The notes under the pieces: model-generated
What the model was told of the DNA's origin: nothing
What the model saw: the letters and a program-made list of their open reading frames with translations, nothing else
The model's database searches: none
Program-made: the position numbers and the translations under genes
Assembly: GCF_000012625.1 (NCBI RefSeq)
Contig: NC_007516.1
Span: 1,736,001 to 1,800,000 of the forward strand
Reading direction: 5' to 3'
Source of the DNA: Synechococcus sp. CC9605
GTDB taxonomy: Bacteria > Cyanobacteriota > Cyanobacteriia > PCC-6307 > Cyanobiaceae
DNA: 64,000 bases
Shown here: positions 30,426 to 38,588 of the stretch, piece by piece
Layout of the letters: each line of letters opens with the position of its first letter
How positions within the stretch are numbered: position 1 is the first letter of the stretch

Positions 30426-31067
30426 TTGAGTCTGAACCTCGGGTTAATCGATTACGGCATGGGCAATCTCCACTCTGTGGAGAAGTGCCTCGAGCGTCTT
30501 GACCAAGGCTGCTCGTTAATCAATAACTCCGACGATCTGGAGGGCATTGATGCACTGATCCTGCCCGGGGTCGGCGCCTTCGATCCGGCCATGGCCAACC
30601 TCAGGGCTACCGGGCTGGTGCCTCATCTGCTGCGCTGGGGCCAGGAGGATCGTCCCTTGCTCGGCATCTGCCTTGGCCTGCAACTGCTGTTCGAGCAGAG
30701 CGATGAAGGCAGCGATCCAGGCCTCGGCCTCTTGGGCGGACGGGTGACACGCCTGCCCAGCAAAAGCGGCGAACGTATCCCCCACATGGGCTGGGCTCCG
30801 TTGAAGCATCACGGCACCTGCCCGCTGCTCAGCAGCGATGCCTCATCGGAATGGGTGTATTTCGTGCACAGCTACGCCGCTGTTCCCACCGATCGGAACG
30901 ACCTCAAGGCCTCTGCCCCCTTCGGCGATCAGGAGGTGACTGCTGTGGTCTGGCGGGGCCGCGTCGGCGCCTGCCAGTTCCATCCGGAGAAGTCGTCCGA
31001 TGCCGGAGAACAGATGCTCAAGCGGTGGTTGACCTGGCTACGCAACGGTGCTGAACCCTGCCCATGA
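30426..31067 (+). CDS. hisH: Imidazole glycerol phosphate synthase subunit HisH
   Basis: Glutaminase subunit that supplies ammonia to HisF in histidine synthesis. The 213-residue product has the nucleophile Cys82 in LGICLGLQLLFEQS and the His-Glu pair in CQFHPEKS near the end, with GLIDYGMGNLHSVEKCL at the start. TTG 30426 is the start codon and is preceded by few good signals. The stop overlaps the rsmD start by 4 bases (ATGA). HisF is not in this window. Confidence 0.95.
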   Translation: MSLNLGLIDYGMGNLHSVEKCLERLDQGCSLINNSDDLEGIDALILPGVGAFDPAMANLRATGLVPHLLRWGQEDRPLLGICLGLQLLFEQSDEGSDPGLGLLGGRVTRLPSKSGERIPHMGWAPLKHHGTCPLLSSDASSEWVYFVHSYAAVPTDRNDLKASAPFGDQEVTAVVWRGRVGACQFHPEKSSDAGEQMLKRWLTWLRNGAEPCP

Positions 31068-31684
31068 GCGGTGGCGGGCAACTGCGCCTTAGCGGGGGGC
31101 GACGGCTGCTGAGCCCCGGGGGTCGCACGGCTCGGCCCACCACCTCTAGGGTGCGGGAAGCGGTGATGAATATCCTCGCCCCGCACCTGCAGGACTGCCG
31201 CTGGCTCGACCTCTGCAGCGGCAGCGGCGTGATGGGCTGTGAGGCCCTGCAACGGGGGGCACGCTGTGTGGTGGCCGTTGATCTAGACCCGCAATGCATC
31301 CGCGTGAGCCGCATCAACCTCAGTGCAGTGGCGGCAAGCCGTTCACCGGCTCCTGAAATCCGCACTGAACGGCGGGAACTGATCACATGGCTACGCAAGG
31401 ACTGGAACCAGGAGCCCTTCGACATCGTTTATTTCGACCCTCCCTACGACCAGGGCCTCTACGAACCCTGCTTGATCGCCCTCGCCGAGGGGAATTGGCT
31501 TCACCAGGATTCTCTGGTGGTGTGTGAACATCGCTCCAACCTGAATCCAGAACCGGGCTCAGGTTGGACGGTGGTGGATCAACGCCGCTACGGCATCAGC
31601 AGCGTGATGATGCTCAGCCCCCCAGAGCGCTGCCACCACGGCGGTACTGATTCCATGCCGCCACGAACAGACCCAAAAGTGTGA
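31064..31684 (+). CDS. rsmD: 16S rRNA (guanine-966-N2)-methyltransferase
   Basis: Class I methyltransferase acting on the small subunit rRNA. The 206-residue product has [15 protein letters not shown] at the start (family RNA-binding segment), the SAM motif [15 protein letters not shown], acidic second motif [10 protein letters not shown], and the catalytic DPPY in [10 protein letters not shown]. The last 24 residues extend past the family's usual end (near [11 protein letters not shown]) and are encoded by DNA that is also read on the other strand as petG. The start overlaps hisH by 4 bases. Confidence 0.92.
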   Translation: MSGGGQLRLSGGRRLLSPGGRTARPTTSRVREAVMNILAPHLQDCRWLDLCSGSGVMGCEALQRGARCVVAVDLDPQCIRVSRINLSAVAASRSPAPEIRTERRELITWLRKDWNQEPFDIVYFDPPYDQGLYEPCLIALAEGNWLHQDSLVVCEHRSNLNPEPGSGWTVVDQRRYGISSVMMLSPPERCHHGGTDSMPPRTDPKV

Positions 31685-31730
31685 CGGGGATCAAACCCAG
31701 AACGATGCCGCAGAGCAGAGGTTCGATCAT
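31614..31730 (-). CDS. petG: Cytochrome b6f complex subunit PetG
   Basis: A 38-residue single-span membrane subunit needed for assembly of the cytochrome b6f complex: the sequence [20 protein letters not shown] starts the helix and it ends in NQYRRGG plus four residues, the well-known PetG pattern. It is too short to be listed by most gene callers. Its last 71 bases lie opposite the rsmD 3' end, so the two genes are tail to tail and overlapping. The upstream region (31731-31786) is shared with the cytochrome gene on the other strand, and the two promoters must be close. Confidence 0.95.
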   Translation of the reverse strand: MIEPLLCGIVLGLIPVTLLGLFVAAWNQYRRGGSALGG

Positions 31731-31786
31731 TGCGTCGCGTCAGCAATAAGAATTAGAGAGAATTCTCTCATTGGAACTCCAGATCT

Positions 31787-32200
31787 GTGGTCCAGCCGTC
31801 ACGAATTGCGGCCGAATCGGCATCAGCTGATGCAAATGATTCGAGCGATCGGGGTCGCGGCCTGATCGCCGCGCTGGTGGTGTCTGCTGCCACGGCTTGC
31901 GTGGTGCTGGTGCTCTGGGTTCTGGGGAGCGCCCAGCAGGACCCCTACATCAAGGCCAGCCTTGAGTTGCAGGGGGCCGTTGACCACGGCGGCCAGCTGT
32001 TCCGGATCAATTGCGCCGGCTGCCACGGCCTTGCTGGCCAGGGGTTGGTGGGCCCTCAACTTCAGGGCGTCAGCAACCAGATGAAAGATCCAGCGCTGGT
32101 GCACCAGATCATCAGCGGCGAGACTCCCCCCATGCCGAGCTTCGAGATGGAACCGCAATCAATGGCCGATCTGCTGGCCTACCTGCACACCCTCAGCTGA
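31787..32200 (+). CDS. Membrane-anchored c-type cytochrome (CytM-like)
   Basis: A 137-residue cytochrome with an Ala/Ser-rich start, one membrane anchor (about 26-48), then a heme-binding domain with Cys76-x-x-Cys79-His80 (CAGCH). The likely axial methionine is in MPSFEM near residue 115. The arrangement fits CytM, a small cyanobacterial cytochrome linked to photosynthesis-respiration balance, but the anchored long N-terminus leaves the name open. GTG 31787 is the start. It opens a run of closely spaced plus-strand genes and is divergent from petG. Confidence 0.82.
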   Translation: MVQPSRIAAESASADANDSSDRGRGLIAALVVSAATACVVLVLWVLGSAQQDPYIKASLELQGAVDHGGQLFRINCAGCHGLAGQGLVGPQLQGVSNQMKDPALVHQIISGETPPMPSFEMEPQSMADLLAYLHTLS

Positions 32201-32209
32201 GCTGCTGCC

Positions 32210-32956
32210 TTGAATGCCGTTGTCGTGCTGGTGGAGCCGGCCGGCCCCCTGAACATCGGAAGCGTGGCCAGGCTCTGCGCCAATTTCGGGGTGAGCGAAC
32301 TGCGGCTGGTGGCCCCCCGCTGTGACCATCTCAGCGATGAGGCCATGCTGATGGCCGTGCACGGCCAAGCGCTGCTTCAGGCCGCCGTGGTGGTTCCCGA
32401 CCTGCTGACGGCCATCAACGACTGCCGCCGCACCGTGGGCAGTTGCGGACGCCTGGACCATGGCGAGATCCCCCTGCAAACACCCGAACAGGCCCTGGGT
32501 TGGTTGCTGGCCAGCGATGGCAGCAGCTCCAGCTCAGGTGCCCCCATGGCCATGGTGTTTGGACGGGAAGACCGCGGCCTCAGCAACAGTGAGCTGCGGC
32601 TCTGCCAGAGGGTTCTCTGCCTGCAGAGCGGGGAGGCCTATCCCTCGCTGAATCTCTCCCACGCCGTGGCGGTGGTGCTGCATGAGTTAGCCCGCCTCAA
32701 CAGCGGGACCACTGAAACCCGCTGCATCGAGCCCCCCTCGCCGGACCCGGCAGCCGCCAAGGCGCTTTCAGCTTGTATTGAGGATGCCAGCGACCTGCTA
32801 CTGGAGGCCGGTTTCCTGCTGGAGCACACCGCCGCCGCCCGCATGGCCAAGGTGCGGGATCTGCTGCAACGCGCCACGGTGCGCGCCGAGGAGGTGGCTC
32901 TGCTGCGAGGAATGGTGCGCCAACTGCGCTGGGCCATCCGCGCCAAGCGCCCCTAA
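32210..32956 (+). CDS. SPOUT-family RNA 2'-O-methyltransferase (TrmJ-like)
   Basis: A 248-residue RNA methyltransferase with the knotted SPOUT fold. It has the family blocks EPAGPLNIGSVARLCANFG, VFGREDRGLSNSEL and YPSLNLSHAVAVVLHELARL, which form the SAM-binding knot. The closest known type is TrmJ, which modifies tRNA position 32, but TrmH/TrmL relatives are also possible. A TTG start at 32210 lies 10 bases after the cytochrome stop. The C-terminal extension (about 175-248) is helical and charged. Confidence 0.87.
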   Translation: MNAVVVLVEPAGPLNIGSVARLCANFGVSELRLVAPRCDHLSDEAMLMAVHGQALLQAAVVVPDLLTAINDCRRTVGSCGRLDHGEIPLQTPEQALGWLLASDGSSSSSGAPMAMVFGREDRGLSNSELRLCQRVLCLQSGEAYPSLNLSHAVAVVLHELARLNSGTTETRCIEPPSPDPAAAKALSACIEDASDLLLEAGFLLEHTAAARMAKVRDLLQRATVRAEEVALLRGMVRQLRWAIRAKRP

Positions 32957-32984
32957 TCTCTGCCGAACAGTCACGGCTGAAAGG

Positions 32985-34130
32985 TTGAGCAGCAGTCGTT
33001 CGTCACGTCGCTCCGCCGGCTGGAAAGGTCCAGCCCAGCTCATCCTGCGGCTGATGTTGATGGGGGTGGGCCTTGGACTGCTCACCGGCAGCGGCCTGCG
33101 GCTACTGGCGCCCCGCGTTCAGCAACAGGAGATCGCACTGCCCAGCTGGCTGGCCGATCAGGCGCTGATCACCACGCTGCTCGGTGACGCCGTGGAGCCG
33201 CCCAGTACTGAAAACGCCACTGGGAATAAAACTGCATCTGTCGTAGCGAAGGGACTGAAGCAGGCACGCTTCGCCCCAAGACAGGAAATCAGGGCGCTGT
33301 CGGAACGCTGGCTGGAGCTGGCCGCGCAACAGAGCAATCTGCAGGCCAGCGCCTACATGCTGATTCTTGACGACGGGCGCTTTGCAGCCATGCAGGCCGA
33401 ACGGCCGATGGCTGCCGCCAGCTCGATCAAGACGCCGATCCTGCTTGCAGTGCTGGAACTGCTGGATCAGGGAACACTGCAATGGAACGAACCGCTCACT
33501 CTCACCGAGGAGCTGGTGGGGGGAGGCGCCGGTTGGATGGCCTCTCGGCCCCTGGGCAGCCGCTTTCCCACCCATGAGGTGGCCACGGAAATGATCCGGG
33601 TGAGCGACAACTCCGCCACCAACCTGATGATTGCCCGGGCGGGGGGAATGGAGGCGATCAACGCCCGCTTTCAAGAGCTGGACCTGCCTTCCACCATGGT
33701 GAACAACTGGCTGCCGGATCTCGACGGAACCAACACCACCAGTGCCAGAGATCTCAGCCGGGCAATTGCCTTGGTGGATAGCGGTGAGCTGCTGGCTCCC
33801 CGCAGCCGGGATCTGTTTCGCGAGGTAATGGGCACGTCGATCACCAACACGCTGCTGCCCAGGGGCTTGATGCGCGGCCTCGGCGGCGCCCAGGGCGAAC
33901 CGGACGCAAGCCTGGCCCGCAAGGGGTACCGCGTTTACAACAAAACAGGTGACATCGGCATCGCCTACGCCGATGCCGGGCTGATCGAACTCCCCGACGG
34001 ACGACGCGCAGTGGCGGGATTCCTGGTGGAGGGCCCCTTCAACGACCCCCGATCCACCGAATTGATCCGTCAGCTCGCCGCCGCCATGGCACCGCACCTC
34101 AAACCCGTCCCTGTTCCGCCCAAGCCATGA
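32985..34130 (+). CDS. Serine beta-lactamase-like hydrolase (class A type)
   Basis: From TTG 32985 the 381-residue product has a Ser/Arg-rich start, a membrane anchor (about 17-42), and a penicillin-binding-type domain with the active-site triad of motifs: Ser146-Ser-Ile-Lys149 (SxxK), VSDNSATN (SDN) and YNKTGDIG (KTG). All catalytic residues are present, so it is presumably active on a peptide or beta-lactam-like substrate, but its cell role is not known. It overlaps the DUF3370 gene by 4 bases. A different start is possible: several other start codons occur after 32985 in frame, for example ATG at 33053 region. Confidence 0.82.
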   Translation: MSSSRSSRRSAGWKGPAQLILRLMLMGVGLGLLTGSGLRLLAPRVQQQEIALPSWLADQALITTLLGDAVEPPSTENATGNKTASVVAKGLKQARFAPRQEIRALSERWLELAAQQSNLQASAYMLILDDGRFAAMQAERPMAAASSIKTPILLAVLELLDQGTLQWNEPLTLTEELVGGGAGWMASRPLGSRFPTHEVATEMIRVSDNSATNLMIARAGGMEAINARFQELDLPSTMVNNWLPDLDGTNTTSARDLSRAIALVDSGELLAPRSRDLFREVMGTSITNTLLPRGLMRGLGGAQGEPDASLARKGYRVYNKTGDIGIAYADAGLIELPDGRRAVAGFLVEGPFNDPRSTELIRQLAAAMAPHLKPVPVPPKP

Positions 34131-35479
34131 AGCTCGCTCCGCTGTTTTCTGCTGCCTGGCTGGCTGTTGCAGCCATGCCCGGCGCTGCGGAGGTGATTGA
34201 GCGTCAGCAGAGCGTTCGCCCCCTGCCAGGAGGCCTCGACAGCGTGTTGATGGTGAACGACAACAACCCCGAGCTGATCGAGGACGACGGCATCCTGATC
34301 TCAACCTTCCCCGATGGGGAGGCGGCGTCGGTGCCGGTGGTGCTCAACGGTCGCTTTGACCTGTTCAGCCACCACGTGTACGCCGGTGATGCGGAGGGCA
34401 GCCCCAGCTCAACCCTCTGGCTGGCGGTGCTGGCGGCTCCGCTGGGGACCGCTCCTGTGACCCTGCAGCTGCTCGCAGGCAGCACCTCGCTCTCGCAGGC
34501 CACTGGGCCTGGCCAGACCCAGGCCCCCTTCCTGCCCTTGCCGAGCCTGATGCCAGAAACCATCGACGTGGTGGCGGCAGGACCCGGCAGCCGTGTGGCC
34601 GGAGATCTGTTGGCCGGCCGCAGCGCAGCGGAACTCACCAACCGTCGCTGGAGCCTGGCTCCCGGCACACCCACCCAGCTGCTGCTGTTGCCCATTCCCG
34701 TGGCCGGTCTCGATCCCCTGCTGAACGGCCGCAACCTGCAACTGCGCTTCCACAGCTCCGGCCCAGTGGCCATGGCCACCCTGGCCGCTCACGGTGAAGA
34801 CGGAAAGGCTCCAAGCGAGCAGCACTGGCTGCAGCTTCTCATGGACCAACGCATGAGCAGCAAGGAGCATCAACCCACCCCCCGGGGCAGCAAGGGCAAG
34901 ATCATTTATTCGCGGGTAAGCGGTGTTCAGATCGGCAGCAGCTGGCGGGCGCGCGTCACCGACCCGGGCAGCCCGGTGCTGGCCGCACCCTCGGCCCCCA
35001 TCTCCTGGCCGATCAGCAGCCTGGAGCGCGGCACCCTGTCCACCAACCAGGTGCAAACCGCGGAACTCAAAAGCTTTTATCCCGGCACCGCCTGGGCGGC
35101 CCACGGCAACTACGGGGTGGAATACGACCTCACCCTGCCGCTGAAAAACACTGGCTCAGCCGCGGTGACTCTGCAGCTGTCGCTGGATTCGCCCCTCAAG
35201 GGCAACAGCACCACCTCCCTGCTGCGCTTCCGCGATGACCTCAACGGCCCGGTGATGTTCCGCGGGCCTGTGCAGACAACGGGTCTGGAGGATCCAGAGG
35301 GTGTTTCCAAGGGACGCCAGGCCCAGCACCTGGTGCTGCGCCAGGGGCAGCAGGGGCCTTCCCTGGGACAGCTGATGCTCAAGCCAGGGGAAGCCAAGCA
35401 GGTGCGCGTTCGCCTGGTCTATCCCGCTGATGCAACGCCACCGCAGGTCATCACCGTGCAGCCTGTGAAACAATCCTGA
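34127..35479 (+). CDS. DUF3370 family secreted protein
   Basis: A 450-residue protein with a signal peptide (MKLAPLFSAAWLAVAAMPGA) and a long beta-rich mature part characteristic of the cyanobacterial DUF3370 family. It contains blocks like SVRPLPGGLDSVLMVNDNNP near residue 30 and LRFRDDLNGPVMFRGPVQTT near residue 365. No catalytic motif or membrane span is evident after the signal. Location is periplasmic or outer-surface by inference. The ATG overlaps the upstream hydrolase stop by 4 bases, so the two may act in the same compartment. Confidence 0.85.
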   Translation: MKLAPLFSAAWLAVAAMPGAAEVIERQQSVRPLPGGLDSVLMVNDNNPELIEDDGILISTFPDGEAASVPVVLNGRFDLFSHHVYAGDAEGSPSSTLWLAVLAAPLGTAPVTLQLLAGSTSLSQATGPGQTQAPFLPLPSLMPETIDVVAAGPGSRVAGDLLAGRSAAELTNRRWSLAPGTPTQLLLLPIPVAGLDPLLNGRNLQLRFHSSGPVAMATLAAHGEDGKAPSEQHWLQLLMDQRMSSKEHQPTPRGSKGKIIYSRVSGVQIGSSWRARVTDPGSPVLAAPSAPISWPISSLERGTLSTNQVQTAELKSFYPGTAWAAHGNYGVEYDLTLPLKNTGSAAVTLQLSLDSPLKGNSTTSLLRFRDDLNGPVMFRGPVQTTGLEDPEGVSKGRQAQHLVLRQGQQGPSLGQLMLKPGEAKQVRVRLVYPADATPPQVITVQPVKQS

Positions 35480-35499
35480 GCACGCCAAGAGAATTGCTC

Positions 35500-36588
35500 G
35501 TGACTGCACCCCGGAAGCGCAGGGTTTTCCCCTTCACTGCGGTGATCGGTCAAGAGGAGATGAAGCTGGCCCTGCTTCTCAACGTGATCGATCCGCGCAT
35601 CGGCGGCGTGATGATCATGGGAGACCGTGGCACCGGCAAATCCACCACGATCCGTGCCTTAGCTGATCTGCTGCCGGACATCGACGTTGTCGCCGGCGAT
35701 CCCTACAACAGCTCGGCCAGCGATCCCGACCTGCAGAGCAGTGAGGTGCGCGAGCGGATGCAACAGGGGGAAACCCTGAGCACCGAACCGCGGCAGGTGC
35801 CGATGGTGGACCTGCCCCTCGGTGCAACGGAAGACCGCCTCTGCGGCACCATCGACATCGAGAAAGCCCTGAGCGAAGGCGTGCGCGCCTTTGAGCCCGG
35901 TCTGCTGGCCAAGGCCAACCGCGGCCTGCTCTACGTGGATGAGGTGAACCTGCTCGACGACCACCTCGTCGACGTGCTTCTTGATTCAGCAGCCTCCGGT
36001 TGGAACACCGTGGAACGGGAAGGCGTCTCCGTGCGCCACCCCGCCCGTTTCGTGTTGATTGGCTCCGGCAACCCCGAGGAAGGCGAACTCCGCCCCCAGC
36101 TGCTCGACCGTTTCGGCATGAGCGTGGAAGTGCGCACCGTGCGCGATCCGGAGCTGCGGGTGCAGGTGGTGGACCAGCGCACCTCCTTCGACAGCGACCC
36201 CGATGGCTTCAGCACCGCCGTGGAGGGCAATCAAAACGCCCTGCAACAGCGGGTGGTGGAGGCCCAGCAACGCCTCGACCAGGTGACCATTGATGAGGAC
36301 CTGCGCCTGCGCATCTCCGCCGTCTGCGGCGAGCTGGATGTGGATGGTCTGCGTGGTGACATCGTTACCAACCGTGCCGCCCGGGCCCTGGCCGCCTTCG
36401 AGGGACGCACGGAAGTGAGCGAGGAAGACGTGGCCCGCGTGGCCTCCTGCTGCCTCCGTCACCGGCTGCGCAAGGACCCCCTGGAGCAGGTGGATTCCGG
36501 CGACCGGGTGGTGAAGGTGTTCTGCAAGGTGTTTGAGCGCAGCGAGAGCAGCGACCGCGCTGATTTCGAACTGGCCCTCGCCGCCTGA
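35500..36588 (+). CDS. chlI: Magnesium chelatase subunit ChlI
   Basis: AAA+ ATPase subunit that drives insertion of Mg2+ into protoporphyrin IX, the first committed step of chlorophyll synthesis. From GTG 35500 the product has 362 residues with FPFTAVIGQEEMKLALLLNV at the start, Walker A GDRGTGKST at 41-49, Walker B LLYVDEVNLL, and sensor segment RFVLIGSGNPEEGELRPQLLDRFG. A TTG 6 bases upstream is in frame; GTG is preferred because it sits after an AAGAGAA-type purine stretch. ChlD and ChlH are not in this window. Confidence 0.97.
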   Translation: MTAPRKRRVFPFTAVIGQEEMKLALLLNVIDPRIGGVMIMGDRGTGKSTTIRALADLLPDIDVVAGDPYNSSASDPDLQSSEVRERMQQGETLSTEPRQVPMVDLPLGATEDRLCGTIDIEKALSEGVRAFEPGLLAKANRGLLYVDEVNLLDDHLVDVLLDSAASGWNTVEREGVSVRHPARFVLIGSGNPEEGELRPQLLDRFGMSVEVRTVRDPELRVQVVDQRTSFDSDPDGFSTAVEGNQNALQQRVVEAQQRLDQVTIDEDLRLRISAVCGELDVDGLRGDIVTNRAARALAAFEGRTEVSEEDVARVASCCLRHRLRKDPLEQVDSGDRVVKVFCKVFERSESSDRADFELALAA

Positions 36589-36606
36589 TCCCCCCACAAT
36601 CAGCCC

Positions 36607-37071
36607 ATGCGGATCCTCGGCATCGACCCGGGCCTCGCCCGGGTGGGCTACGGGGTGATCGACATCCAGGACGGATGCCAGCGCATGCTTGATTGCGGCA
36701 TCATCCAGACAAATTCCGATCGCTCCGATGGTGATCGCATGGTGGAGATCGCTGGCGACCTGCGCCAGCTGATCAGGATCTGGCGGCCGGAACTGGCGGC
36801 CGTGGAGAAGTTTTTCTTCTACCGATCCAGCAACACCATCAATGTTGTTCAGGCGCGCGGCGTGGTGGTGATGACCCTGGCCCGCTTCAAGATCCCGATG
36901 GTGGAATTCCCTCCCATGCAGATCAAGCTCGCCGTGGCGGGGTTCGGCCATGCCGAGAAGGATGAAGTGCTGGAGGCGGTGATGCGGGAGTTGAGCCTGG
37001 AGGAACCGCCCCGACCGGATGATGCGGCCGATGCCCTGGCGGTGGCGCTGACGGCCTGGTTGCAGCGATGA
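36607..37071 (+). CDS. ruvC: Holliday junction endodeoxyribonuclease RuvC
   Basis: Resolves four-way recombination junctions. The 154-residue product has the four acidic catalytic residues of the family: Asp7 in ILGIDPGLA, Glu67 in [12 protein letters not shown], and Asp138/Asp139 and Asp142 in [13 protein letters not shown]. Length matches the family. It lies 18 bases after chlI and overlaps the next gene by 4 bases. Confidence 0.96.
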   Translation: MRILGIDPGLARVGYGVIDIQDGCQRMLDCGIIQTNSDRSDGDRMVEIAGDLRQLIRIWRPELAAVEKFFFYRSSNTINVVQARGVVVMTLARFKIPMVEFPPMQIKLAVAGFGHAEKDEVLEAVMRELSLEEPPRPDDAADALAVALTAWLQR

Positions 37072-37616
37072 GCAGCAAGCCAACCCTGCGCCGTCACTTC
37101 AAAGCCCAGCGTCATCTGGGAGAAACAGCCACGCGATCCATCCAGGAGGCCGTGGCGGCGCTGATCGGCCAGTCCAACTGCGGCAGCCGCTATGTGGGGA
37201 TCTACTGGCCCCTGCCAGGGGAAGCAGATGTGCGGCCGCTGCGGGATGGTCGCCATCCGCCCTTGGCCTTGCCGGTGGCCGATGGCTGCGGCGGACTCAT
37301 CTACCGGAGCTGGGGTGAGGACCCGCTTCAGCCTGATGGCTGCGGCATTCCCGCTCCTGCCGCAGGAGACGCTCTGAAACCCGATCAGCTGGCGCTGCTG
37401 CTGGTGCCGGCGCTGGCGGTGGACGGCGCGGGAATCCGCCTTGGCTACGGCGGTGGGTATTACGACCGGCTCAGAGCTGATCCCGCCTGGGCTGCCGTTC
37501 CGGCCTGGGTTGTGCTGCCATCAACCTGCCTTGCGGCCGAGGCATTGCCCCGCGAGCCCTGGGATGTTCCCTTCACCGGCTGGATCACGGAACAGGGTGC
37601 TGGTCGGCCCGCCTGA
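37068..37616 (+). CDS. 5-Formyltetrahydrofolate cyclo-ligase
   Basis: Converts 5-formyl-THF into 5,10-methenyl-THF, returning folate to the active pool. The 182-residue product has the nucleotide-binding/substrate motif [13 protein letters not shown] near residue 125 and VALPVADG-like strands (here [10 protein letters not shown]). Length and motif are complete. It overlaps ruvC by 4 bases (ATGA). folD, also in folate one-carbon metabolism, is 23 kb away and not linked by operon. Confidence 0.9.
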   Translation: MSSKPTLRRHFKAQRHLGETATRSIQEAVAALIGQSNCGSRYVGIYWPLPGEADVRPLRDGRHPPLALPVADGCGGLIYRSWGEDPLQPDGCGIPAPAAGDALKPDQLALLLVPALAVDGAGIRLGYGGGYYDRLRADPAWAAVPAWVVLPSTCLAAEALPREPWDVPFTGWITEQGAGRPA

Positions 37617-37627
37617 GGGGCCGCATC

Positions 37628-38071
37628 ATGGGCACCATTGATCGCCCTTCCATGCTGCGTCTGCTGGCTCCACTGCTTCTGCTCGGCTCGGTACTGCACG
37701 GCGCGGTGCTGGCCCCTGCGAAGGCCCATCAGATCGAAAGTGCTCTGCAGTATCTCGATGGCGATCTGCAATTGAGCAGCAGCTTTTCCAACGGTGAGCC
37801 CACCCAAGGGGCCGTTGTTCGCTTGCTCAATGCCGATGGCACGCCAGGGCAGGAACTGGGCCGCACCGATGTCGAGGGACGCCTGAGCCTCGATCTCAGC
37901 AGCGTGGGCAATGGCACCGTTGATCTCCAGGTGGACGGTGGTCCAGGCCACCGCGACTACCTCGAACTTCCCGTTCAAGACGGCGAAGTGGATCTGAACG
38001 AGGTGGTTATGTTCCCCTTCAGCCTGGTGATGGTGGGGCTGCTGGTTAGCGTGCGACGTCGAAACGACTGA
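37628..38071 (+). CDS. Secreted protein with C-terminal anchor, unknown function
   Basis: A 147-residue protein with a hydrophobic signal segment (about 9-31, or 1-23 if translation begins at the second ATG) ending in AKAHQ, a beta-sandwich-like middle (VVRLLNADGTPGQELGRTDVEG looks like a carboxypeptidase-regulatory type Ig fold), and a C-terminal hydrophobic helix (about 127-142) followed by RRRND, a stop-transfer signal. The topology resembles accessory parts of nickel/cobalt transporters, but that is only shape. I do not recognise the family. Located 8 bases before sufE. Confidence 0.65.
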   Translation: MGTIDRPSMLRLLAPLLLLGSVLHGAVLAPAKAHQIESALQYLDGDLQLSSSFSNGEPTQGAVVRLLNADGTPGQELGRTDVEGRLSLDLSSVGNGTVDLQVDGGPGHRDYLELPVQDGEVDLNEVVMFPFSLVMVGLLVSVRRRND

Positions 38072-38078
38072 GCCCCGC

Positions 38079-38501
38079 ATGGCCACCAGCACCGGCAGTG
38101 ACGCCCTCGACCGGATGGTGGAGCGTTTGGGCGGCACCGCCGATCCAAAACGCCGCTACGAGTACGTGCTCTGGTTGGCCAAGAAGCTCGCTCCCATGCC
38201 GGCCGAGGCGCAGACCGACGACATCAAGGTGAAGGGATGTGTGTCGCAGGTTTTTGTGCGGGGTGCCCTCAATCAGGGAGTGATGCGCTGGCAGGGAGAC
38301 TCCGATGCGCTGATCACCAAGGGACTGCTGGCGTTGTTGATCCAGGGGCTGGATGGATTGACGCCAGCCCAGGTGCAGGCGGTGGACCCGGCCTTCATTG
38401 CGGCAACGGGCCTGCAGGCCAGCCTGACGCCCTCCCGCGCCAATGGCTTCCTCAACATCCTCCTGGCCATGCAGGAGCAGGCCCGTCAACTGGAAAGCTG
38501 A
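38079..38501 (+). CDS. sufE: SufE-type cysteine desulfuration protein
   Basis: Takes sulfur from SufS and passes it to the Fe-S scaffold. The 140-residue product has the family core RYEYVLWLAKKLAPMP, the acceptor Cys54 in VKGCVSQVFVRG, and LPTPSRANGFLNIL-like C-terminus (seen as TPSRANGFLNILLAM). SufBCDS are not in the window. ATG 38079 follows the preceding stop by 7 bases, so it is likely cotranscribed. Confidence 0.93.
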   Translation: MATSTGSDALDRMVERLGGTADPKRRYEYVLWLAKKLAPMPAEAQTDDIKVKGCVSQVFVRGALNQGVMRWQGDSDALITKGLLALLIQGLDGLTPAQVQAVDPAFIAATGLQASLTPSRANGFLNILLAMQEQARQLES

Positions 38502-38588
38502 CCCGAGCGCTGTTCAGGACAGCGACAGAAGCCGAATCACGTCACTACATAGAGTCGCTCGCAAACGTTCCAACACGGATCACAGGGG

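Noticed and set aside
35986-37083. Minus-strand open frame opposite chlI and ruvC (365 codons)
   Set aside because: Overlaps two certain genes and has no recognisable fold.
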